Source: Fibrobacter sp. UWB16 (GTDB taxonomy: Bacteria; Fibrobacterota; Fibrobacteria; Fibrobacterales; Fibrobacteraceae). From it: a DNA stretch of 64,000 nucleotides. Every line of letters begins with the position of its first letter. Position 1 is the stretch's first letter. Position numbers and translations under genes: made by a program. A model generated the notes under the pieces. The model searched no databases. It saw only the letters and a program-made list of their open reading frames with translations, and was not told where the DNA came from. Shown one piece after another: positions 24,453 to 33,070 of this stretch. The stretch is taken from positions 496,001 through 560,000 of the forward strand of contig NZ_OCMS01000001.1 of the NCBI RefSeq assembly GCF_900215325.1, read 5' to 3'.

Positions 24453-26297
24453 TTACTTCACGGCGACGCGCTGCATAAAGTTGCCCTGCTTCACCATGTA
24501 GATGCCAGCATTCTTGAAGTTAGCCTTGAGCACTTCGTTCACGGTAGCGCCAGCATCGACCTTCACAGTACCGAGGAAACGGCCCTGCATGTCGAACACC
24601 TGGAAGTTGCCGCTCTTGAGTTCCATCTTCGGTGCAGCAATGAGACCAATCGTTTGGCTGCTAGAAGATTCAACCTTTGCTTCAGAAGAGCTAGACACAG
24701 GTTCATCCTTTGCCACGTAGACCTTTGCATGCGGGAAGTCTGCCGTACCAGAAACGCCACCGCCATTGCTGCCCGCTTCGCCGAGCACCTTGGCTTCGTA
24801 AAGCTTACCCATCGTCATGCCAAGTTCTTCCCACTTTTTCATGTGAGCGGAAATGTTGATGACGCCACAATCACGAGCTTGCTTACGGACGCTGAAATAC
24901 TGGTAGAATTCGACGTTGCCACTAGACTTGATTGCAGGACCTGTACGAGTGTTGCGATAGACATCGTATTCGGCACCGTCAATCGTGAATGTACCATACT
25001 TCTTGTTGCCAACCCAGTCACCCGGGCGGTACTGGCTCAACCAGTTATCGACCACATAGTATTCCACCAACTTGCTCTGTGTTCCCGGCACGCCTTCCAT
25101 CCAGCCATAGACTCCCACATAGGAGTAGTCAGCGCCATTAACATTCTGCTTCACGAGCTTGTATTCAGCAAGCATATCGCCATCAAGTTCCTTGTAGGTC
25201 TTGTCGCTATTGAAGGACAGGCCCGAACGGCAGAGATAGTCACCAGCGTTCTGGAAAGAGCAAGACATAGAGCCATCGGAATAGAACGTTGCCGAACCGG
25301 ACGTTGCACGGTCATACCAAAGTTCATAACCAATTCCGTTGATGGAGCCCACCTTGTTGCCGTTTTCGGTCTTCTTATCGCCAGTGTGCTGAGCATCCTT
25401 GCAGAATTCAGTGCTGACAACAGGACCAACGCCACTACCCTTCGAAGAGCTGGACTTTGGCGTTACTGTAGAAGAGCTGGACTTCACAGAAGAGGAAGAA
25501 GCCGGATCAGAGCCGTTTTTCACATAGACCTTGGCATGCGGGAAATCCATACGACCATTGCGGACTTCACCATTGACGTTACCCGCTTCACCGAGCACCT
25601 TGGCTTCGTAGAGCTTACCCATGGTCATGCCCATCTTTTCCCACTGTCTCATGTGTTCGGAAATGTTGATGGTACCGCAATCGCGAGGCGAGGTACGCAC
25701 GCTGAAATACTGATAGAACGTAACGTTGCCCGAGGATTTAATTGCAGGACCGGTACGAGTGTTGCGATAAACTGTATAGGTACCACCATCAACCGTAATG
25801 GTTCCCTTTCGTTCATTACCAATCCAGCTACCAGGCATATCATTGGCAAGAGTGTTATCAATCACATAGTATTCAACCAACTGGCTAGGCGTTCCAGAAA
25901 CGCCTTCCATCCAGCCGTAAACGCCAATGTAAGAGTACCCAACGTTCTGGGCCGGGCTCTTCACAAGCTTGAACTCGGCAATCATGTCGCCGCCAAGTTC
26001 CTTATAGGTTTTGTTACTGCCAAGGGAAAGACCAGCACGGCAGAGATAGTCCTTAGCGCCCGTGATGCTGCAATCCATGGAACCGTCGCTATAGAACGTA
26101 GCGCTACCGCCATGACCATTTTCGTCCCAAAGTTCATAACCGATATCACCGATTTTACCGACTTGGTTCGAAGAAATTTTCACGGATTGACCGGAATGCG
26201 ACGAGTTGCTGCAGAAATCCTGAGCAAAAGCAGTCGTCGCCATTCCCAAAGCCATTGCGAAAACAACGCTAGACTTGGTCACACTAAATGTTTTCAT
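24453..26297 (-). CDS. xynC: endo-1,4-beta-xylanase with two GH11 domains (XynC type)
   Basis: A 614-residue secreted xylanase. Signal peptide to about residue 25 ('TTAFAQD'); GH11 domain A about 26-265; Ser/Lys/Pro linker; GH11 domain B about 300-535; second Ser linker; C-terminal domain about 555-614 with 'FQVFDMQGRFLGTVKVD' and 'AGIYMVKQGN', resembling type-A sorting domains. Both catalytic domains keep the nucleophile segment ('LVEYYVID' and 'LVEYYVVD') and the acid/base segment ('AKVLGEAG'). The two domains are diverged copies of each other. Two tandem GH11 domains are the known architecture of Fibrobacter succinogenes XynC (608 residues as I recall). It cleaves xylan outside the cell. 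GAGGAG precedes the start. The upstream region holds a repeat array. Confidence 0.92.
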   Translation of the reverse strand: MKTFSVTKSSVVFAMALGMATTAFAQDFCSNSSHSGQSVKISSNQVGKIGDIGYELWDENGHGGSATFYSDGSMDCSITGAKDYLCRAGLSLGSNKTYKELGGDMIAEFKLVKSPAQNVGYSYIGVYGWMEGVSGTPSQLVEYYVIDNTLANDMPGSWIGNERKGTITVDGGTYTVYRNTRTGPAIKSSGNVTFYQYFSVRTSPRDCGTINISEHMRQWEKMGMTMGKLYEAKVLGEAGNVNGEVRNGRMDFPHAKVYVKNGSDPASSSSVKSSSSTVTPKSSSSKGSGVGPVVSTEFCKDAQHTGDKKTENGNKVGSINGIGYELWYDRATSGSATFYSDGSMSCSFQNAGDYLCRSGLSFNSDKTYKELDGDMLAEYKLVKQNVNGADYSYVGVYGWMEGVPGTQSKLVEYYVVDNWLSQYRPGDWVGNKKYGTFTIDGAEYDVYRNTRTGPAIKSSGNVEFYQYFSVRKQARDCGVINISAHMKKWEELGMTMGKLYEAKVLGEAGSNGGGVSGTADFPHAKVYVAKDEPVSSSSEAKVESSSSQTIGLIAAPKMELKSGNFQVFDMQGRFLGTVKVDAGATVNEVLKANFKNAGIYMVKQGNFMQRVAVK

Positions 26298-26415
26298 ATG
26301 ATACTCCTCACATTTTAGTTATGCTGAACATAATATATGAGTGACAGATGAAAAAAGACCGACATTAAACAAATGTTTGTTGTTGAAAAAAACAACGACA
26401 ATAAGTTTACATTTG

Positions 26416-26620
26416 ACGACCGCTCGGCTCTTTTGAAATACAAGACTCCGTACTCGCCTCGCTCTCGCCTTCACGACCCGTCAACACGGGTCGCTTCGGG
26501 CTCACGGATACGACCGCTCGGCTCTCCTGAAATGCAAGACTCCGTACTCGCCTCGCTCTCGCAACCACTCCAGTTCAAAAGAACTGGGGCTTTGTTGCTC
26601 ACGGCACGACCGCTCGGCAT
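26416..26620. repeat. tandem repeat array with interchangeable hairpins
   Basis: Two full units of 94 and 96 bp plus the start of a third (unit starts at 26416, 26510 and 26606). The common part reads ACGACCGCTCGGCTC, then TGAAAT.CAAGACTCCG, then TACTCGCCTCGCTCTCGC. The variable middle carries a different hairpin in each unit: CGACCCGT-CAAC-ACGGGTCG in unit 1 and CCAGTTC-AAAA-GAACTGG in unit 2. It occupies most of the 407-bp gap between xynC and gyrA. Confidence 0.8.
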
Positions 26621-26662
26621 AAAAAAAGCCTCTTTCCGGGATTTCCAGAAAGAGGCTTTTAA
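26621..26662 (-). terminator. terminator of gyrA
   Basis: AAAAGCCTCTTTC / GAAAGAGGCTTTT, a 13-bp stem with an 11-nt loop and T-rich tails on both strands. Confidence 0.88.
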
Positions 26663-26704
26663 TTTTATCTGGGAACTATCGTTCCACTGTTACAAGGTTC
26701 ACGA

Positions 26705-29416
26705 TTATTCTTCGGTTTCCGTCGGGCCGATTTCCTGCTTTTCAGCATCGTCCTTGACAACGGAATCGTCATCGACTTCAACGCCCTTGACCTTGTCGAA
26801 AGTTTCCTTGGCATCGGCGCTATCTTGTTCGATATCTTCGACGCTCGGGAGTGCAGTTGCATCCTTCACGACGTCGCCATCGCGCAGCGTGATTGCCTTG
26901 ACGCCCTGGGCATTGCGGCCCGTGAGGCGGATATCGGCAGCCTTGATGCGGATGACCTGACCATCCTTACTCGTGATGATCAAATCGTAGTCGTCGGCAA
27001 CGCTTTCCACGAACACGGCGGCACCAATCTTGTCTGTAACGTTCAAGTTGCGGACACCCTTGCTACCACGGCGGGTCACGCGGTAAGAGCCCGGTTCAGA
27101 ACGTTTGCCATAACCCTTTTCGGTGATGGTCAAAATCTTGTTGCCAGCCTTGAGCCACAAGAGCGAAATGACTTCGTCGCCTTCGGCAAGCGTAATGCCC
27201 TTCACACCATGAGTGCCACGGCCCATAGCACGGAAGCAGCTAATCGGGAACGTGACCGCCTGACCGTTCTTGGTCGCAATCATCAAGAGGTCCTTCGGAA
27301 TCGGACGGTTCGCAAAGTCTTCGGCATCGCCAGATTCGGATTCTTCGGCAACAGCGGCTTCGGCAGCCTGAGCTTCTGCGGCGTTTTCAACGGTTTCTGC
27401 AGAATCGTCATCAGAGGCATTCTTGCTGGCTTCGTATTCTTCGGCAGACATGCCCACGAGCTGGACCTTCACAAGTTCATCGTCTTCATCGAGGCTAATG
27501 GCATTGACGCCAGCCTTGCGCGGACGGCTAAAGAGCGTGAGGTCCATCTTGTTGATGATACCCTTCTTGGTTGCAAACACGAGGCAGAAGTATCCACCGA
27601 ACTTGCGCACCGGCACAATCGCCTGCACCTTTTCGCCTTCCGTGAGAGCAACAAAGTTCACAATCGGGCGGCCCTTACCATTGCGGGCGCCTTCCGGCAA
27701 GCGGTAAACCTTCGTCCAGTAGACACGGCCCTTGTTCGTAAACACGAGCAAGTAGCTGTGCGTGCTAGCCGTGAAGATCTGTTCCACGTTGTCTTCGTCC
27801 TTGAGGCCTGCACCGATGATGCCTTTACCACCGCGGTTCTGGGCCTTGAACGTGTCAATCGGGAGGCGACGGATGTAGCCTTCCTTGCTGAGCGTGATAA
27901 CCTGTTCTTCTTCGGCAATGAGGTCTTCGTCATCGCTATCGTCAATAGCTTCGCCAATCGTCGTGCGGCGTTCATCACCATACTTGTCAACGACTGCATC
28001 GAGCTTCTGGAGCATGATGGCAATGCGGCGTTCGCGCTTTTCCAAGATGTCCTTCAAGTCAGCAACAGTTGCAATGAGTTCGTTGTATTCGGCTTCCAAC
28101 TTTTCGATATTCAAGCCGACCAACTGAGCAAGGCGCATGTCAACGATGGCCTGAGACTGGATTTCATCGAGCGAGAAGCGGTCCTGCAAGCTCTGCTTTG
28201 CAATTTCGGTCGTCTTGCTCTGGCGAATAATCTTCACCACTTCGTCGATGTTCTGCGTTGCAATACGCAAACCTTCAATGATGTGGAGGCGAGCTGCAGC
28301 CTTCTTCAAATCGAACTGCGTTGCACGCGTAATCACATCGAGGCGGTGGTCAATGTAGACCTGCAAAAGATCCTTGAGCGTAAGGAGCTTCGGGAGGTTA
28401 TTGACGAGTGCCAAATTGTAAATGCTAAACGTTGTCTGGAGCTGCGTGTACTTGAACAAGTTATTCAAGACAACTTCACCAACTGCATCACGGCGGAGTT
28501 CAATCACAATGCGGATGTCGCGGCTCGATTCATCGCGGATGTCCGTAATGCCATCGATGCGCTTGTCGCGGACGAGGTCTGCAATCTTCTTGCAGAGTTC
28601 AGCCTTGTTCACCATGTACGGGATTTCGGTGACGATGATGCGCGGCTTGCCCTTTGCATCCGTTTCAATTTCGGTACGGGCGCGCACACGCACACGGCCA
28701 TGACCCGTGAGGTAAGCTTCGCGAATGCCAGAACGGCCACAGGCAATAGCACCTGTCGGAAAGTCCGGGCCCTTCACGTATTCCATCAATTCTTCACCGG
28801 TGATGTCCGGATTCTCCGCCATAGCGTGGATTGCAGCACCGACTTCGCGCAAGTTGTGCGGAGCCATGTTCGTTGCCATACCCACAGCAATACCCGACGT
28901 TCCGTTCACAATCATGTTCGGGAGCGCAGACGGGAGCACCAGCGGTTCTTCGAGAGATTCATCGTAGTTCGGACCCATGTCGACAGTTTCTTTTTCAAGA
29001 TCTTCGAGCATGAGGGCACCGAGGTTATTCATCTTCGCTTCGGTGTAACGCATGGCAGCCGGGCTGTCACCGTCGATAGAACCGAAGTTACCCTGACCAA
29101 ACACCAGCGGATAACGCAGCGAGAAGTCCTGCGCCATTCGGGCAAGAGTTTCATAAACAGCAGAGTCACCATGCGGGTGGTACTTACCGATAACATCACC
29201 CACGATACGGGCGGACTTGACCGTTCCCTTGTTCGGAACCACGCCCAGCTTGTGCATACTGTACATCACGCGGCGGTGCACGGGCTTAAAGCCATCGCGC
29301 GCATCCGGCAATGCACGAGCGACAATAACGCTCATCGAGTAGCGAAGATAGCAGTCCTGCATGTCTTGTTCGACAAGACTCTTGAACTGCGATCCAGGTA
29401 CCATTTCTTCTGACAT
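26705..29416 (-). CDS. gyrA: DNA gyrase subunit A
   Basis: A 903-residue type IIA topoisomerase subunit. The N-terminus has 'YLRYSMSVIVARALPDARDG'; the quinolone-resistance region is 'HPHGDSAVYETLARMAQ' (Ser at the position of E. coli S83, Glu at that of D87, as in many wild types); the catalytic Tyr is in 'AAMRYTEAKM'. The GyrA box reads 'QNRGGKG' (canonical QRRGGKG), consistent with gyrase rather than topo IV. Two features are unusual: an acidic insertion of roughly 50 residues inside the C-terminal pinwheel ('NASDDDSAETVENAAEA...') and an acidic tail of about 60 residues. GAGG upstream supports ATG 29416. surE lies just upstream on the same strand (14-bp gap). Confidence 0.96.
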   Translation of the reverse strand: MSEEMVPGSQFKSLVEQDMQDCYLRYSMSVIVARALPDARDGFKPVHRRVMYSMHKLGVVPNKGTVKSARIVGDVIGKYHPHGDSAVYETLARMAQDFSLRYPLVFGQGNFGSIDGDSPAAMRYTEAKMNNLGALMLEDLEKETVDMGPNYDESLEEPLVLPSALPNMIVNGTSGIAVGMATNMAPHNLREVGAAIHAMAENPDITGEELMEYVKGPDFPTGAIACGRSGIREAYLTGHGRVRVRARTEIETDAKGKPRIIVTEIPYMVNKAELCKKIADLVRDKRIDGITDIRDESSRDIRIVIELRRDAVGEVVLNNLFKYTQLQTTFSIYNLALVNNLPKLLTLKDLLQVYIDHRLDVITRATQFDLKKAAARLHIIEGLRIATQNIDEVVKIIRQSKTTEIAKQSLQDRFSLDEIQSQAIVDMRLAQLVGLNIEKLEAEYNELIATVADLKDILEKRERRIAIMLQKLDAVVDKYGDERRTTIGEAIDDSDDEDLIAEEEQVITLSKEGYIRRLPIDTFKAQNRGGKGIIGAGLKDEDNVEQIFTASTHSYLLVFTNKGRVYWTKVYRLPEGARNGKGRPIVNFVALTEGEKVQAIVPVRKFGGYFCLVFATKKGIINKMDLTLFSRPRKAGVNAISLDEDDELVKVQLVGMSAEEYEASKNASDDDSAETVENAAEAQAAEAAVAEESESGDAEDFANRPIPKDLLMIATKNGQAVTFPISCFRAMGRGTHGVKGITLAEGDEVISLLWLKAGNKILTITEKGYGKRSEPGSYRVTRRGSKGVRNLNVTDKIGAAVFVESVADDYDLIITSKDGQVIRIKAADIRLTGRNAQGVKAITLRDGDVVKDATALPSVEDIEQDSADAKETFDKVKGVEVDDDSVVKDDAEKQEIGPTETEE

Positions 29417-29430
29417 TAGTTAACCTCAAA

Positions 29431-30252
29431 TTAGTGGGAAGAAAAATCATCACTTCCCAGCATTTCACTTATCACATCTAAACTTTTTTCATCGGTCTGG
29501 TCTATGCGGTGCGGTGTGATTGTCGCATAGCCCTTATCTAGCAAGTTGTCGTCCGAACCCTCAGGAGCCTTCGACCACAGCTTTTCGCCATCCAAAAACC
29601 ACAAGCCATCCTTGTGATCATAGTGATCGGTAAACATTCCACGGTCCATCGTACAGGCCTTAAATCCAAGGAATTCATCGTCCTTGACTTTCGGGAAATT
29701 CACATTCCAGAACACGCCCTTGGAAATTTTCTTGAACAGGTTCTCAGAAACAATCTTGCGTGCAAAATCAATCGCCACCTGCAACAGGTTGCCTTTCAAT
29801 CCACGGAGTGAAAGCGCCACCGCAGGCACCCCCCAAAGGGCCGCTTCGCGAGCACCGGCAACCGTCCCCGAATATAGCGACGACACACCGGAATTTTCGC
29901 CCACATTGACTCCCGAAAAACATACATCAAAGCCTTCGGGAACAATCGAGTTATCATCAAGGCCGTAATTGGCAAAATGCCCCACGGCAAACTTCACACA
30001 GTCTGCCGGAGTACCCGAAACCGAGTAAACCTCGTACGGCAACTTCGCCTTCCCCGGAACAGCTTCGACATGCTGAATGCGCAACCCGCGACGAATCGTA
30101 AAGGCGTGACCGACACCACTCTGTTCGTCTTCAGGCGCAAAAACATAGACATCGGAAACCTCACTCAAAGCAAGAGCGAGAGCATGCAGATTGACACTAC
30201 CAACGCCATCGTCGTTAGTGATCAATACCCTAGTTTTCCGTAATTGTTCCAT
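29431..30252 (-). CDS. surE: 5'/3'-nucleotidase SurE
   Basis: A 273-residue metal-dependent phosphatase acting on nucleoside monophosphates and survival-related substrates. Diagnostic motifs: 'VLITNDDGV' (metal-binding DD), 'FAPEDEQSGVGHA', 'SGTPADCVKFAV', and 'FSGVNVGENSGVSSLYSGTV'. Length is normal. It is followed by gyrA after 14 bp, so the two are probably co-transcribed from the surE promoter. A TAAATTGC box lies six bases before ATG 30252 and no Shine-Dalgarno is seen. Confidence 0.94.
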   Translation of the reverse strand: MEQLRKTRVLITNDDGVGSVNLHALALALSEVSDVYVFAPEDEQSGVGHAFTIRRGLRIQHVEAVPGKAKLPYEVYSVSGTPADCVKFAVGHFANYGLDDNSIVPEGFDVCFSGVNVGENSGVSSLYSGTVAGAREAALWGVPAVALSLRGLKGNLLQVAIDFARKIVSENLFKKISKGVFWNVNFPKVKDDEFLGFKACTMDRGMFTDHYDHKDGLWFLDGEKLWSKAPEGSDDNLLDKGYATITPHRIDQTDEKSLDVISEMLGSDDFSSH

Positions 30253-30363
30253 TTATATGCAATTTAGAAAAAAGGGGGATAAAATTGTTTTAAAAACCTT
30301 AAAAACACACGTAAAAAAGCCATTTTTTAGCCGTTTAAAGGGTAATTTTCTATCATTGAAAAC

Positions 30364-31116
30364 ATGTACACAGAACCTAAATTTTTAGCCATGAAAGAGC
30401 CCTCAAAATTCAAGAGGCTAGCTGAACTTTTACGAGTGATCATCCTGCAATTAGGCGACGACGTTCCCCGCGCCCGCAGAGAATTCGAAACCTACACAGA
30501 ATGGCTCCACCTGCCCGAATCCGAGAGATTGACAGGCAAAAACCAGGCGCAAATGATTGACTTGTACAAGACGTTCCGCACGCGCGCAGGACTTGGCTTT
30601 GAACGTGACGTGTACCTAGAACAGGAGCCGGGCGACCGAGAAGTCGCAAACGAAAAGCCCATCCAATTCGCCGTGCTCGTGCATAATTTGCGCAGCGCAT
30701 TCAACGTGGGTTCCATCATCCGCAGCACCGATTGTTTTGGGCTCGAAGGAGTGCATCTCAGCGGCTACAGCTGTAACCCCGACCACGTGACCGTCAAAAG
30801 CGCTGCACGTGGTTGCCAGGAATGGATTCCCATCAAGCGTTGGGACAGCCCCTTCGACTGCATTAAATATCACAAAGAAAACGGTTACGAAATCATCGCC
30901 CTTGAAACCGGCGAAGACATCCCGAGTATAAACAACGTAAAATGGCCCGAGAAAGGCCTCATCGTTCTCGGCAACGAAGAACTCGGCATCGCCCCGGAAA
31001 TCATGGCCGAAGCGACCATGAAAGTGACCATTCCGATGGCAGGCCGCAAGGCAAGCATGAATGTCGCAGGCGCATTCGCCATCATGGCATTCTGCCTCCG
31101 CAGTAACGCAAAGTAA
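30364..31116 (+). CDS. SpoU/TrmH-family RNA methyltransferase
   Basis: SPOUT-fold 2'-O-ribose methyltransferase, 250 residues. Motifs: 'LVHNLRSAFNVGSIIRSTDC', 'LIVLGNEELGI' and the SAM knot 'VTIPMAGRKASMNVAGAFAI'. The substrate (tRNA or rRNA) is not determined. Two ATGs compete: 30364, and 30391 nine codons later. Each has a TA-rich box about 5 nt upstream (TATCATTG and TAAATTTT), and neither has a Shine-Dalgarno, so the start is uncertain; the extra nine residues are outside the conserved fold. A terminator follows at 31171-31207. Confidence 0.88.
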   Translation: MYTEPKFLAMKEPSKFKRLAELLRVIILQLGDDVPRARREFETYTEWLHLPESERLTGKNQAQMIDLYKTFRTRAGLGFERDVYLEQEPGDREVANEKPIQFAVLVHNLRSAFNVGSIIRSTDCFGLEGVHLSGYSCNPDHVTVKSAARGCQEWIPIKRWDSPFDCIKYHKENGYEIIALETGEDIPSINNVKWPEKGLIVLGNEELGIAPEIMAEATMKVTIPMAGRKASMNVAGAFAIMAFCLRSNAK

Positions 31117-31170
31117 CGCCTCGCGCATTTTCAACGTTTTTTCAACGCATTTGCAAAACCGCGCACAAAG

Positions 31171-31207
31171 CAAAAGCCGCAGGCATCAAGCCGCGGCATT
31201 TTTTTAT
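31171..31207. terminator. bidirectional terminator between the SpoU gene and the WD40-like gene
   Basis: GCCGC.GGC / GCCGCGGC stem with one bulge and a 5-nt loop. T-run of seven on the plus strand and TTTTGCTTT on the minus strand; it lies between convergent genes. Confidence 0.8.
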
Positions 31208-31260
31208 CATGCCCGTCCCGGAACACGTCCGGGATGACAGTCGAGAAATTTTCTCTCTTA

Positions 31261-32472
31261 CTACTTCTGCGGAGCAAGCGCCTTCACGGCGTCGGTCAAG
31301 CGGTCAATAGCCTTGATGAGTTCATCCATCTTGGCATCGCTTACGCCACCGGCAATGGCAGCAGCAGTCGCATTTGCGGCCGTTTCAACAGCCTTAGCCG
31401 TTGCAGCCGGAGCAGCGCTCACCGGAACTTTGCCAAACCAGATATCCGGCCAGCGGTCGTTGCCACTATTGTACGTGATACGCGTTGCAGTTTCAACCGG
31501 TTCGCCAATCTTCCAAATATAGAGTTCGTAGTCGAACAAGTCGTGGTCGTGTCCCTTGTCCGTTGCACCCCACACTAGCCACTTGCCATCCGGCGAGAGG
31601 CGCGGGAAATATTCATGACTGCGACGCCCCGGAAGGTCCATCAGCTTCACGTTCTTCGGGATGCCAAAGAAGCCGACCTTTTCGACCTGCTTGCCGTCCT
31701 TAGCCGTGAACCACAAAATTTCACTCGGAGCAGCCGTACCACCATTACCCGTAGGGTTCACGCGGTAAAGCTTGGATCCATCGAAATTCCAGTCAATCTG
31801 GCAACCGTCGCCGGACTTGGTCCAAGCGTTCTTCGCCAAGTCCCACACGCCCGTTTCGCGCATCGAACCGCGGAGCGTAATCGCAAGATGCTTGCCATCC
31901 GGACTCATGTTCGGTTCCTGCAAAATCACGCCCGCCTTCTTGAAGACCTTTTCGCCATCAAGCACAAGCGTTTCCTTTTTACTCGCGAGGTCCATCGTAA
32001 AGACCTTGCCGGCACGGCTAAACACAATGGACTTGCCATCCGGACGCCAGGTGCCCCAAGTTGCATTTTCGACAATCTTCGTTTCGTTCGTACCGTCAAT
32101 GCCGACAGTCCACAAATCCCACTTTTCCGGGTAGTTCGCATCATTTTCAGGAACCCAGCCGGCCTTACTACGGTTAAAAAGCACCTTCGAGCCATCCGGA
32201 GCGACACGCGGGAACCAGTCCACATTATTGCTCTTGGTAAGTGCACGGGGGTTCGTTCCGTCAGCATTCATAATCCAAATATCGTGGAGAGAATTTGCAC
32301 GGCTCGTAGACCAGACAATAGCACCCTCGAGTTTACCCTTCAGGGCATCGAGAGCCTTCTGTTCTTCAGGAGTCGGATCCACAGAAGCACCCATCGGAGC
32401 ACCCTGTGCAGCAAAAGCAGATGCGGCCAAAAAGCCAATCGCAGAAATCAACGCAAACTTTTTCATAATCAT
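31261..32472 (-). CDS. exported WD40-like (PD40/TolB-type) beta-propeller protein
   Basis: About 403 residues. Signal peptide 'MKKFALISAIGFLAASAFAA'. The body repeats PD40 motifs of the form 'PRVAPDGSKVLFNRS', 'GTWRPDGKSIVFSRAG', 'PNMSPDGKHLAITLRG' and 'PRLSPDGKWLVWGATD', which build a TolB-like propeller used for protein or carbohydrate contacts. The C-terminal 60 residues are Ala-rich with a helix ('DAKMDELIKAIDRLTDAVKA'). The two closest ATGs are 32472 and 32466; 32472 has TATCTTTT five bases upstream, the box seen elsewhere. No Tol genes are near, so a role in the Tol system is not supported. Confidence 0.8.
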   Translation of the reverse strand: MIMKKFALISAIGFLAASAFAAQGAPMGASVDPTPEEQKALDALKGKLEGAIVWSTSRANSLHDIWIMNADGTNPRALTKSNNVDWFPRVAPDGSKVLFNRSKAGWVPENDANYPEKWDLWTVGIDGTNETKIVENATWGTWRPDGKSIVFSRAGKVFTMDLASKKETLVLDGEKVFKKAGVILQEPNMSPDGKHLAITLRGSMRETGVWDLAKNAWTKSGDGCQIDWNFDGSKLYRVNPTGNGGTAAPSEILWFTAKDGKQVEKVGFFGIPKNVKLMDLPGRRSHEYFPRLSPDGKWLVWGATDKGHDHDLFDYELYIWKIGEPVETATRITYNSGNDRWPDIWFGKVPVSAAPAATAKAVETAANATAAAIAGGVSDAKMDELIKAIDRLTDAVKALAPQK

Positions 32473-32675
32473 ACATAAAAAGATAGCAACACAAAAAAAA
32501 TTGTGGGACAAGCACAATTTCAAAGGATATTCTTTTCGCCCACATTCAAAGTAAGTTTTTTGTAAGAATCAAGGCGCTTAGGGGGAACGCATAGAGAACA
32601 TTTAATAATATTAAAAGCTTTTTCTGCAACCGCTCAAAGAAATGTCAATATAGATTTACAATTCGAGGAAAGATT

Positions 32676-33050
32676 ATGAAGTTACAAATTTTTAGATGCT
32701 TACTGTTTGCAGGCATTCTTGCGACTGCGTGGAACTGCTCCGAAAGCGCAGCAACTCAGGACACTGCATCAAAGAAATCCACTTCGAATCTACAAATTCC
32801 GCAGAACATCGTCGTGAGCGAACCTAGCTATTTTTACCAGCTCGGATCCAATTATTACATCATCGCCTCGACAACAATGACCGTAAGTGACGGTTCCGGA
32901 AAAGTCATCGGCACATTCAACACATCCACAGGCGCCATCATGTCGCTTTCTGGGGATATCATTGCCATCAATTTGGATTTGAGCAAAATGCCAGTCGTAG
33001 CCCCGACTGCCCCCACAAAGACATTGATTGCCGTTGACTTAGACTCCTAG
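32676..33050 (+). CDS. small lipoprotein, function unknown
   Basis: A 124-residue protein whose N-terminus 'MKLQIFRCLLFAGILATAWN' is followed by Cys (about residue 21), a plausible but non-ideal lipobox (Trp-Asn before Cys). The mature part is Ser/Thr-rich with two short beta-prone segments ('YYIIASTTMTVSDGSGKVI') and no known domain. GAGGAAAG precedes ATG. It stops 20 bp before the methyltransferase start, but that gene has its own start-proximal box. Confidence 0.65.
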   Translation: MKLQIFRCLLFAGILATAWNCSESAATQDTASKKSTSNLQIPQNIVVSEPSYFYQLGSNYYIIASTTMTVSDGSGKVIGTFNTSTGAIMSLSGDIIAINLDLSKMPVVAPTAPTKTLIAVDLDS

Positions 33051-33057
33051 CAATTTT

Positions 33058-33064
33058 TATATTG
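33058..33064 (+). promoter_or_regulatory. TATATTG box upstream of the THUMP methyltransferase
   Basis: TATATTG, then CAGGCC, then ATG 33071 (gap 6 nt), immediately after the lipoprotein gene. Confidence 0.4.
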
Positions 33065-33070
33065 CAGGCC

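Noticed and set aside
26373-26960. 195-residue plus-strand frame across the 26416 repeats
   Set aside because: It reads repeat DNA and then antisense gyrA; no start signal and no protein features.
26825-29413. 862-residue open frame antisense to gyrA
   Set aside because: No domain or ribosome site; strong third-position bias of gyrA leaves the opposite frame open. Similar long antisense frames over the DUF349 gene, ilvD, pgm, xynC and dapA/23569 were rejected for the same reason.
31208-31260. CCCGGA/TCCGGG hairpin as a terminator of the 31261 gene
   Set aside because: No T-run follows on the minus strand; the GCCGC hairpin at 31171-31207 is the better candidate.
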